Shown here in pieces: positions 6,447-11,998 of a DNA stretch of 17,269 nucleotides. Position 1 is the first letter of the stretch, and every line of letters starts with the position of its first letter. The stretch is taken from positions 1 to 17,269 of the forward strand of contig DDFI01000005.1 of NCBI GenBank assembly GCA_002337095.1. Direction: 5' to 3'. The stretch comes from Candidatus Saccharibacteria bacterium UBA1932 (GTDB lineage: Bacteria; Patescibacteriota; Saccharimonadia; Saccharimonadales; Saccharimonadaceae). Both the position numbers and the translations under genes were made by a program. The notes under the pieces are model-generated. The model was not told the origin of the DNA. It worked only from the letters and a program-made list of their open reading frames with translations, and ran no database searches.

Positions 6447-7243
6447 TGCATGTATTGTGGCGCGAGCTGGCGTCGCGGCGCAAGAGTTTGCCGATTTGGA
6501 GCATCGGCATGGTGGCGTATATGGTGATGTCGTTTGCCAAATACAATGCTATTTCTACCGATACACAATCGATCGGCCAGCTGCTCAAAGCGTTCCCCCA
6601 GACTATTCAGGCGGTGTTTGGCATGACGGGCCTAGATATGACGACGATCACGGGATATTATGGGGTGATCTACCTGTATATGTTGCTAATGCTGGCGGTG
6701 CATGCCGGGCTGACGGGGGCCGATGTCGTGATTGATGATGAGCGCGATCATACGGCAGAATTTATCTATACGCGCCCGATTGGTCGGCTGTCGATACTGA
6801 CACAGAAAATAGTTGCTGGTATGGTTGTGGTGGCAGTGATCTGGATCGTCACGATGGCTAGCTCGTGGTTGGCGATGCAGCATTTTGTGGCGGCGAGTGT
6901 GTTTGGCAACGAACTATGGCTACTGATGGGGGCGGCGGCACTGGTGCAATGGGCATTTTTTGCGCTTGGATGCATGGCGGCCAGCATCAGCGGTTGGGCA
7001 AAAATCGCCACCTGGACGGTTGCGACTACGGTGTTTGTCAGCTACGTACTGTATGCATTTGCGCAGCTGTCATCGGCGAATGCGTGGGCGGGGCATAGCT
7101 CGCTATTTGCGTGGTATGATGCGGCAGATCTACTCGCTACGATGCAGTTGCCTGTAGGAATGGTCATGATGACGCTGCTTGGCGGGCTAGTAATGCTGCT
7201 GCTTGCCTATGTTGGCTATGCACGACGCGATATCCACCCCTGA
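6446..7243 (+). CDS. ABC-2 type permease, second of pair
   Basis: Second membrane subunit, also 265 aa and about six transmembrane segments. The equivalent coupling region reads DDERDHTAEFIYTRPIGR, followed by LSILTQKIVAGM, which lines up with WSIFAQKYLAGV of the first permease. The end YARRDIHP lines up with YVRRDIKAVV. These shared anchors support tandem duplication and divergence. The start shares its A with the previous stop (TAATG), so it is translationally coupled. No terminator is clear after the stop; the next promoter begins within ten bases. Confidence 0.9.
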   Translation: MHVLWRELASRRKSLPIWSIGMVAYMVMSFAKYNAISTDTQSIGQLLKAFPQTIQAVFGMTGLDMTTITGYYGVIYLYMLLMLAVHAGLTGADVVIDDERDHTAEFIYTRPIGRLSILTQKIVAGMVVVAVIWIVTMASSWLAMQHFVAASVFGNELWLLMGAAALVQWAFFALGCMAASISGWAKIATWTVATTVFVSYVLYAFAQLSSANAWAGHSSLFAWYDAADLLATMQLPVGMVMMTLLGGLVMLLLAYVGYARRDIHP

Positions 7244-7249
7244 TAAGTA

Positions 7250-7278
7250 TTGCAATAAATACGATAATATGATACAAT
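7250..7278 (+). promoter_or_regulatory. Promoter of MFS leader and gene
   Basis: The -35 is TTGCAA (7250-7255), the spacer is 17 bp and the -10 is TACAAT (7273-7278), with TG one base upstream. The start site is expected at about 7285, one base before the ATG of the short leader ORF at 7286. Confidence 0.7.
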
Positions 7279-7285
7279 AGTAATA

Positions 7286-7318
7286 ATGTCTAGGCATCTG
7301 TCAGCGCGCTTCTCCTAG
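7286..7318 (+). CDS. Putative 10-codon leader peptide (MSRHLSARFS)
   Basis: The ATG is placed seven bases after the -10, exactly like the leaderless genes in this window, and is followed by ten codons and TAG. Its last five codons lie inside the 5' arm of a long RNA hairpin. That geometry is that of a regulatory leader peptide controlling the downstream transporter. It has not been shown to be translated, and a ten-codon ORF can arise by chance; the case rests on its position. Confidence 0.4.
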   Translation: MSRHLSARFS

Positions 7319-7381
7319 ACGGTCGTCCGACCGAATCTGGAGCGCGAGCACCTACTATTTCTTGAGAGAGGAGACAGCGCG
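7305..7381 (+). promoter_or_regulatory. Structured leader with two exclusive pairings
   Basis: The arm CGCGCT (7305-7310) can pair with AGCGCG at 7341-7346, closing an extended hairpin. That hairpin includes CC/GG (7314-7315 with 7339-7340), AGA/TCT (7317-7319 with 7336-7338) and CGGTC/GACCG (7320-7324 with 7329-7333). The same arm can instead pair with an identical AGCGCG at 7376-7381, directly between the SD (AGGAG, 7369-7373) and the GTG at 7383. A ribosome on the leader ORF would cover the 5' arm. Translational attenuation is therefore possible (inference). No U-tract follows, so it is not a simple terminator. Confidence 0.45.
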
Positions 7382-7382
7382 C

Positions 7383-8450
7383 GTGAGCGATCTCACTCGG
7401 CTTAAGTTGATCAACGCCCTGCAGGTGGTTACCATTGCACAGGCGGCCCTCGGGCCGTTCTACGTGCATGACCTTGGCCTCACTATGGGCCAGATTTCGC
7501 TGCTGCAGGCGGTGGGGATGGCCGTAATGTGGCTCAGCACACTGGTGCTGGGGCACATTACCGATCGCATGGGGTATCGCACTACCATCCTGGTGGGTAA
7601 TATTGTCTACGTGGGGGTGCTCTTCGGCTATGCCCATACGAACAGTTTTGTCATGGTGATGGCCGCGCAAGTGGCGCTGGTGCTTTGCACAACGCTGCTC
7701 GCGACCGCACCGTCGGCCTGGCTCAGCCAGGTTTCGGGTCGGGAGTACCAGCTGCACGCCTCCGCTGCAATGAGCTGGCTGGCTATTGCTACCGGTGCGG
7801 CCCAGCTGCTGGGTGGTTTTGTTGCCCAGTGGGCGGGCAATCGAATGGCGATCGCGCTATCGATGCTCGTGCCGCTTGCATGTATTGCTCTGGCATATCC
7901 CACCCGCCAGGTTGGGACGCTCGAGCGCACCAGCCTGCGCAGTGCACTCCGCGTTATCCATTATGGCAAGGGTCGGCCCTTCAGGCTCGTTCTCGGCTAT
8001 GGCGTAATGTACCCTGTTGCCGTGGCGCCGATCGCGCTGTTCAGTGCGTTTCTCGCCCAGGCGGGATTTGCAGTCTGGATGATTGGTGGCGTGCTGCTGT
8101 TGGAGTTCGTCGGCAGATTCGTGCCGCCGATCCTCTACGGCAAAATTGCTACGCTGCGTGAGCTTGGGCTACGTAAGGTAGTAGCGAGCTACGCATTGCT
8201 GGCCTCGGCTGGTTACGCGGGGCTGTTCAGCCGTGGTGTTATTGGGGTGCCGGTCGGCATCCTGCTCATTGCCGCGGCAGCAACCTGGGCAATGATGTAC
8301 ATGCGCCCCAGGCTGCTTGGCCACCCCGCGGTGGCGGGCAATGCCGCCATGGTGCAGAGCGTGGTAACATTTACTCATTGCCGATTGGCGTGGGTATCCT
8401 GCTGCTACTACAGCAATTGCTATAGGATCTTCCCCCCCGACAGAAAGTAG
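7383..8450 (+). CDS. MFS transporter, C-terminus frameshifted
   Basis: Major facilitator superfamily transporter, probably an exporter; the substrate is unknown. About ten hydrophobic segments are visible before the end. Motif A-like GHITDRMGYRTT follows TM2. Start: GTG at 7383 has a good SD (AGAGGAG, nine bases upstream), whereas the in-frame TTG at 7362 lies before the SD. The frame ends at 8450 with 355 codons, but the last part (from VVTFTHCRLAWVSCCYY, about residue 327) is not membrane-like. Two bases along, another frame from 8363 reads NIYSLPIGVGILLLLQ and stops at 8425, a natural-looking TM11. One missing base near 8361-8363 would join them. Thus this is a frameshift mutation or sequencing error; the shifted frame would still give a short protein lacking TM12. 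Confidence 0.8.
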   Translation: MSDLTRLKLINALQVVTIAQAALGPFYVHDLGLTMGQISLLQAVGMAVMWLSTLVLGHITDRMGYRTTILVGNIVYVGVLFGYAHTNSFVMVMAAQVALVLCTTLLATAPSAWLSQVSGREYQLHASAAMSWLAIATGAAQLLGGFVAQWAGNRMAIALSMLVPLACIALAYPTRQVGTLERTSLRSALRVIHYGKGRPFRLVLGYGVMYPVAVAPIALFSAFLAQAGFAVWMIGGVLLLEFVGRFVPPILYGKIATLRELGLRKVVASYALLASAGYAGLFSRGVIGVPVGILLIAAAATWAMMYMRPRLLGHPAVAGNAAMVQSVVTFTHCRLAWVSCCYYSNCYRIFPPDRK

Positions 8451-8459
8451 GTGAGGCAT

Positions 8460-8490
8460 TGCCCCGTTTGAGTAATCAGCGGGGCATTTC
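8460..8490 (+). terminator. Weak terminator after MFS gene
   Basis: A 7-bp stem, TGCCCCG (8460-8466) with CGGGGCA (8480-8486), a 13-base loop and TTTC. The large loop and short T-tract make it weak. A second small hairpin (AACTAGC/GCTGGTT) follows within the next 30 bases. Confidence 0.45.
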
Positions 8491-8533
8491 ACTTTGCACA
8501 CGAACTAGCCGGGCTGGTTGTTTGGAATGTTTT

Positions 8534-8576
8534 TGTGAAAAAAGTTACACGCTACGCCCCGCGGCCACGATATAGT
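8534..8576 (+). promoter_or_regulatory. CRP-type box and -10 of glsB-like gene
   Basis: TGTGA-AAAAAG-TTACA (8534-8549) is one base from the CRP consensus TGTGA-N6-TCACA. The -10 is TATAGT (8571-8576), 21 bases after the box. The predicted start site 8583 puts the box centre (8541.5) at -41.5, the class II activator position. No good -35 is seen, as expected for an activator-dependent promoter. The leader is about 48 bases. Confidence 0.65.
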
Positions 8577-8630
8577 AATACACAGTCGATACAAATATAA
8601 GCACGACTAGTAATAAAGGGAGTAACAATA

Positions 8631-8900
8631 ATGTTAATGAATATCATCGTTTGGCTCATTCTTGGTGCACTTGCTGGTTGGGTTGCATCCATGATCATGA
8701 AGACCGACGCCCAAATGGGCGCCCTCGCGAACATCGTCGTGGGTATTATCGGTGCATTCCTTGGTGGTTGGGTTGTTGGCCTGTTCGGCATCCAGGTTGT
8801 CGAGGGTCAGCTCAGCATCGCTAGTGTAGCTACTGCTATCCTTGGTGCGGTGATCCTGCTCGCTGTGCTCAAAATGCTCAGTGGTCGTCGCGTCGTATAA
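8631..8900 (+). CDS. GlsB/YeaQ/YmgE family stress membrane protein
   Basis: Small membrane protein of the transglycosylase-associated family (89 aa), linked in other bacteria to general stress, though its exact action is not established. Three hydrophobic helices are seen at about 3-22, 30-53 and 62-83, with the family's Gly-rich pattern (LGALAGWVAS, VGIIGAFLGGWVVGLFG, ATAILGAVILLAVLKML) and a short basic tail. Start: ATG 8631 has GGGAG eight bases upstream; ATG 8637 is too far from it. The gene is a single-gene unit between a CRP-type promoter and a strong terminator, so it is probably switched on by the Crp/Fnr regulator encoded nearby. Confidence 0.92.
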   Translation: MLMNIIVWLILGALAGWVASMIMKTDAQMGALANIVVGIIGAFLGGWVVGLFGIQVVEGQLSIASVATAILGAVILLAVLKMLSGRRVV

Positions 8901-8933
8901 TCGATAGCGCCCTCCCAGATTCCCTGCACATCA

Positions 8934-8962
8934 AAAACCGTCGCTGCCGAGCGGCGGTTTTG
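8934..8962 (+). terminator. Strong terminator after glsB-like gene
   Basis: A 12-bp stem (8934-8945 with 8950-8961) includes one G-U pair and has a GCCG loop. The 3' arm ends in TTTT, and A-tract bases begin the 5' arm. Confidence 0.85.
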
Positions 8963-8974
8963 CTATATCAGAGC

Positions 8975-9017
8975 TGTGAAAAAGGTTACAACACGGCACC
9001 GATAAACAGTGTACCAT
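8975..9017 (+). promoter_or_regulatory. CRP-type box and -10 of receiver gene
   Basis: TGTGA-AAAAGG-TTACA (8975-8990), nearly identical to the box at 8534. The -10 is TACCAT (9012-9017), again exactly 21 bases after the box. The predicted start site is the A of ATG 9024, and the box centre (8982.5) is at -41.5. Confidence 0.65.
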
Positions 9018-9023
9018 AAAGCT

Positions 9024-9434
9024 ATGGATACTCTGCCGGCCCTCGCTACGATTCTGGTTGTTCAGTACGACCACAAGCTTAATCGTGCATATTGCCGGTT
9101 ACTAGAGGGGGCGGGCTATCGAGTAGATGGGGTCTATAATGGCCGCGAAGCGCTCGATCATATTCGGGCTGCGGGTGATCCGGCGGTAATTATCCTCGGT
9201 ATGCACATGCCGGTGATGGATGGCCTGGCGTTCTTGCGAGTTTATCAGCCCATCGAGCACCCGCGCACTGCGGTAATAGTATTTAGCCAGGCTGGTACGC
9301 GCGCCGAGGTAGAAGAGGCCTACGCGCTGGGTATCACGCGTTATGTGCTGACGGCGCGGGCGACGTCGGCGATGTTGGTTCGGTTGGTTGCGGCGGCGCT
9401 GGCTATTCTTCGTGGGTCAAGTCGAGCTCGCTAA
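9024..9434 (+). CDS. Degenerate response-regulator receiver protein
   Basis: A 136-aa protein made only of a CheY-like receiver fold, with no output domain. Strand 1 ILVVQYD (10-16), strand 3 AVIILGMHMPVMDG (54-67), strand 4 with Ser88 and strand 5 YVLTA (107-111) are easy to align. The chemistry is lost, however: the phospho-acceptor Asp is Gly59, the acidic pair after strand 1 is Gln14-Tyr15 (Asp16 remains), and the strand 5 Lys is Thr110. It cannot be phosphorylated in the usual way and is best seen as a pseudo-receiver acting by protein contact. ATG 9024 is chosen because it matches the leaderless spacing; the in-frame GTG at 9009 lies upstream of the -10. No histidine kinase gene is near. 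The 3' end overlaps the crp-like gene by 32 bp. Confidence 0.85.
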   Translation: MDTLPALATILVVQYDHKLNRAYCRLLEGAGYRVDGVYNGREALDHIRAAGDPAVIILGMHMPVMDGLAFLRVYQPIEHPRTAVIVFSQAGTRAEVEEAYALGITRYVLTARATSAMLVRLVAAALAILRGSSRAR

Positions 9435-10077
9435 AGCTGTCTTCGCCAAGGAAGTGTTCGAGGCGTGACTTGTTTACCGCGTAACGCAGACCTTTGTAAC
9501 GGATGACGCCGGCGTCGCGTAGTACCTTGATATTTTTTGCGGTCGATTCGCGGGTTTGCCCGATGAGATCAGCAAGATTGGTTTGGCTGAGGCGTACATC
9601 GATACGGTACCAGTCGCCGTTGTCTTTCTCGCCAAAGCGAAACAGCAGATAATAAAATGTGTAGCAGATCTTGTCGATGGCACGCGACTGCGTGAGGCCA
9701 GTGATGCGAAACAGCAGGCTGGCGTAGTTTTTGCCGGCATAGGTAAGGAGTACCTCAGTGAGATTAGGCGAAGCGGTGATCACTTCGAATAATGCCTGGC
9801 GTGGCACGGTGATAATACGCGCATCACTGACGATGTCGTAGTAGAACACCGCTGAATCGGCTCCGCCAAGCGCCCAGGCTAGTGGCAAGATATCGCCCCG
9901 GCCGTATAGAGCGGCAATCCGCTCCTCACCATCGGGGGTGATCGAGTAGGCGCGTACCATTCCGCTGACGATCACGCACGCAAATTGCGGCACTTCATTC
10001 TGAAAAAAAAGACTTTCTTTTGCTCGAAATGTCCTCAGTGTGCCAATAGGTCGCAGTTGCGCGATCAATCTATTCAT
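9403..10077 (-). CDS. Crp/Fnr family transcriptional regulator
   Basis: A 224-aa DNA-binding regulator. Residues about 10-110 form the cyclic-nucleotide-binding-like barrel. The Arg-Ser pair that holds the cAMP phosphate is not visible (the stretch reads GDILPLAWALGGADSAVF), so the ligand may not be cAMP. A long dimer helix spans about 105-145, followed by the Crp winged helix. The recognition helix TRESTAKNIK (175-184) keeps the Arg-Glu pair of CRP (RETVGR), the residues that read TGTGA, with Lys for the later Arg. It lacks the N-terminal cysteine cluster of FNR. TGTGA-N6-TTACA boxes lie before two neighbouring genes. The ATG at 10077 is leaderless, and the gene is divergent from PAP2 across a palindrome. 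Confidence 0.92.
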   Translation of the reverse strand: MNRLIAQLRPIGTLRTFRAKESLFFQNEVPQFACVIVSGMVRAYSITPDGEERIAALYGRGDILPLAWALGGADSAVFYYDIVSDARIITVPRQALFEVITASPNLTEVLLTYAGKNYASLLFRITGLTQSRAIDKICYTFYYLLFRFGEKDNGDWYRIDVRLSQTNLADLIGQTRESTAKNIKVLRDAGVIRYKGLRYAVNKSRLEHFLGEDSFSELDLTHEE

Positions 10078-10083
10078 AGGCCT

Positions 10084-10092
10084 ATTGTCCCA
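10084..10092 (-). promoter_or_regulatory. Extended -10 promoter of crp-like gene
   Basis: The minus strand reads TGGGACAAT, an extended -10 with hexamer GACAAT (10089 to 10084). Six bases separate it from the ATG at 10077, so the start site is on the start codon. Confidence 0.55.
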
Positions 10093-10105
10093 CTATTGGC
10101 AGTTA

Positions 10106-10134
10106 TTTACCAGCACTGCCTGGTAAAGTATAAT
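10106..10134 (+). promoter_or_regulatory. PAP2 promoter with 22-bp palindrome
   Basis: A perfect palindrome TTTACCAG-N6-CTGGTAAA fills 10106-10127 and abuts the -10 TATAAT at 10129-10134, so its left arm covers the expected -35. Its centre (10116.5) is 39.5 bp upstream of the predicted start site of the divergent crp-like gene. One site could therefore repress PAP2 and affect crp. It differs from the TGTGA boxes. Confidence 0.65.
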
Positions 10135-10143
10135 ACAATGATT

Positions 10144-10833
10144 ATGATTAGATCACGGATTGCCCGGCTATATGCTCAATTATCGCTGCGTGTATTGGTG
10201 GCGCTCGGGCTGTTTGCGGTGTGCATGCTGGCGTTTGTTAACATTGCGCTCGAAATCACCGAGCCGCACGCGCCAACACTTGATCAGCCGGTGTTGTTAG
10301 TGATTCATGCACATGCCTCGCCGATGCTTGATCGGTTGGTGCCGCTACTAACCGACCTCGGTGGGGTCGTGGTGGTGGCGCTTGTCGCCATGGGGTTGAT
10401 CGGCTGGTTTGTGCGGCGACGTCAATATCGCCGGGCGCTGATTATGACGCTTGGTGTTGGCGGCGCGGCGGCACTTAATTTGCTGCTGAAGGCGTTTTTT
10501 AGTCGGCCACGCCCAGAGCTTTGGCCGCGACTTGTCAACGAGACTAACTTCTCATTCCCCAGTGGCCATGCGATGGCGACGATGGCGTTGGCGGCGGCGC
10601 TTGTCGCGGCGCTGTGGTACACTCGCTGGCGGATACACGCCATCATTATGGGTGTAGTATATGTGCTAATAATTGGGCTGACCCGGCTGTACCTAGGTGT
10701 GCATTATCCAACCGATGTGATTGGCGGCTGGCTGATTGGCGCTGCCTGGATTGCGGTGGTGTTTGCGGTACTTGGCCGCGCTACACAATCGTCGACAGTA
10801 GCTGATGCTCCGAGTCGATCCGTACCTGAGTAG
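10144..10833 (+). CDS. PAP2 family membrane phosphatase
   Basis: Phosphatidic acid phosphatase type 2 enzyme, removing phosphate from a membrane lipid such as phosphatidic acid or undecaprenyl diphosphate; the sequence cannot tell which. The 229-aa protein has about six transmembrane segments and all three catalytic motifs: KxxxxxxRP (Lys116, Arg123-Pro124), PSGH (139-142) and a TR-x5-H-x3-D motif (Thr180 replacing Ser, Arg181, His187, Asp191). Start: ATG 10144 is nine bases after the -10, matching other genes here; ATG 10138 would lie before the predicted start site, and the longer frame from 9985 overlaps the crp-like gene. Its 3' end overlaps the convergent lipid kinase by 53 bp, pairing a lipid phosphatase with a lipid kinase. 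Confidence 0.92.
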   Translation: MIRSRIARLYAQLSLRVLVALGLFAVCMLAFVNIALEITEPHAPTLDQPVLLVIHAHASPMLDRLVPLLTDLGGVVVVALVAMGLIGWFVRRRQYRRALIMTLGVGGAAALNLLLKAFFSRPRPELWPRLVNETNFSFPSGHAMATMALAAALVAALWYTRWRIHAIIMGVVYVLIIGLTRLYLGVHYPTDVIGGWLIGAAWIAVVFAVLGRATQSSTVADAPSRSVPE

Positions 10834-11641
10834 ATTCGGGCAGCTGGATAACTTCGCCATCAAGCTGGATTTTGACGGGGCGCAGTGTTTGGAAGCTGAA
10901 GGTAGCGACGCGCGCCGATGCCCGGTTGCGGCCGCTGGCAGATTTGAGCAAGTGGCGTAGCAGGGCTACGAATGAGCCTTGTTTGATGCCGACGACTTCA
11001 AATTTGCCGTCGTGAAACTTACTACTGGTTGATAATTGTAGGTATTTTGACATGCGATCGATTGACCCGAACACCAGGTGATCGTAGCGTTCGATGCGTC
11101 CCTCGTGACGGATTTTGATTGGCCGTACTCGGAACAGGTGGGTGAGTACCAGCCAGCATTCAATAATCGGGTTAAGCGTGGCACGTGTCAACACTTCGCC
11201 GATCTGCGACGTTAGTCCCAGGCCAATATAGCTATGGGCGTAGCGGTGGCGATGGCCGTAGGTCATTTTGAGCACATCGATGCGCTCGACGTCGCCAGAC
11301 TTTATTCGCATGACGGTATTGCCACGGTGCAGTGCGCGGTAGTGGTCGTTGGCATTGCCGCTCGGTAGTACACCGGTGACGACGGTAGGGTTGGTCGAAT
11401 CAAGTATGCCGTTGACGACTTCGTTGTAGCCACCATCACCGCTCGACGAAATAATCATCGCACTCGATGAATTGTTGGCGACTTGCTTGGCGATCTCGTA
11501 GGCATGGCCGGCGTGTTTGGTAGCTTTGAGGTTGGCTTTGATGCCGGCGCGCTCTAGGCGCTCGGCGAACTTTTCGGCGGTAGTCTGCCCTGGGCCAGTA
11601 CTGTTAGGATTATAAATAATAGTGACATTGCGAATAGCCAT
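10781..11641 (-). CDS. Diacylglycerol kinase-like (YegS/BmrU type) lipid kinase
   Basis: Soluble or peripheral lipid kinase that transfers phosphate from ATP to diacylglycerol or a similar lipid. The 286-aa protein has the DAGK catalytic domain: NPNS (11-14), the nucleotide loop SSSGDGGYNEVVNG (65-78; usual form GGDGTxNEVxNG) and PSGNANDH (93-100; usual GTxND). The C-terminal beta domain includes IQLDGEVIQL, the family's DGE motif. The first Gly of the GGDGT box is Ser and the Thr is Gly, a mild departure. The ATG at 11641 is one base after the predicted start site. The gene converges on PAP2 with overlapping 3' ends; the two products would catalyse opposite steps on lipid phosphate groups. 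Confidence 0.9.
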   Translation of the reverse strand: MAIRNVTIIYNPNSTGPGQTTAEKFAERLERAGIKANLKATKHAGHAYEIAKQVANNSSSAMIISSSGDGGYNEVVNGILDSTNPTVVTGVLPSGNANDHYRALHRGNTVMRIKSGDVERIDVLKMTYGHRHRYAHSYIGLGLTSQIGEVLTRATLNPIIECWLVLTHLFRVRPIKIRHEGRIERYDHLVFGSIDRMSKYLQLSTSSKFHDGKFEVVGIKQGSFVALLRHLLKSASGRNRASARVATFSFQTLRPVKIQLDGEVIQLPESTQVRIDSEHQLLSTIV

Positions 11642-11648
11642 AGGCTCT

Positions 11649-11654
11649 ATTATA
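11649..11654 (-). promoter_or_regulatory. -10 of lipid kinase gene
   Basis: TATAAT on the minus strand (11654 to 11649), seven bases before the ATG at 11641. No convincing -35. Predicts a leaderless mRNA. Confidence 0.6.
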
Positions 11655-11709
11655 CGCTACATACCCTGGGACCCGGCGTAATAGGCGCGGCAATCCAAGC
11701 ATAAGGCAC

Positions 11710-11738
11710 TTGACTAACAAGTTATACTTGTATAACAT
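11710..11738 (+). promoter_or_regulatory. Promoter and operator of AbrB/MFS operon
   Basis: The -35 is TTGACT (11710-11715). The -10 is TAACAT (11733-11738, 17-bp spacer) or TATAAC (11731-11736, 15-bp spacer). A 7-bp inverted repeat, GTTATACTTGTATAAC (11721-11736), lies between and across them. This is a likely autoregulatory site for the AbrB-like protein encoded at once downstream. With TAACAT the start site is about 11745, two bases before the ATG. Confidence 0.6.
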
Positions 11739-11746
11739 ATAGCGTT

Positions 11747-11998
11747 ATGGGTTGTCATTCACAATTACGCATCGCGGGTACCGTCACCGTCGGGCCAAAA
11801 GGCCAGGTGGTGATTCCGTCAGAGGTGCGCGAACAAATGGGTATTGCGCCCGGCGACAAATTAATTGCGTTGTCAGTTGAAGGCAAAAAATCAATCTCGT
11901 TTATCACCGAGAGCGATGCGCAGAGCCTTGTCGACGAGATGGGCGCGCGGTTTACCTACTATAAACAATCACTAACCAAAGAGAAGAGAAATACATGA
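11747..11998 (+). CDS. AbrB/SpoVT/MazE-type DNA-binding protein
   Basis: An 83-aa swapped-hairpin DNA-binding protein. The domain lies at about 10-52: GTVTVGPKGQVVIPSEVREQ, then GIAPGDKLIAL, the classic pattern of this fold. The C-terminal 30 residues are charged and may help oligomerise. MazE-like antitoxins share the fold, but no toxin gene follows. The stop overlaps the ATG of the DHA2 exporter (ATGA), so it most likely is the local regulator of the exporter. The promoter palindrome supports autoregulation. ATG 11747 fits the leaderless spacing; no SD is visible. Confidence 0.88.
   Translation: MGCHSQLRIAGTVTVGPKGQVVIPSEVREQMGIAPGDKLIALSVEGKKSISFITESDAQSLVDEMGARFTYYKQSLTKEKRNT

Noticed and set aside
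7362..7382. TTG start of the MFS gene
   Set aside because: The SD AGAGGAG lies downstream of it; GTG 7383 has proper spacing.
9985..10143. Upstream in-frame extension of PAP2 (from 9985) and the ATG at 10138
   Set aside because: The extension runs across the crp-like gene and the promoter; ATG 10138 would lie before the predicted start site. ATG 10144 matches the nine-base gap seen for YihY and aspS.
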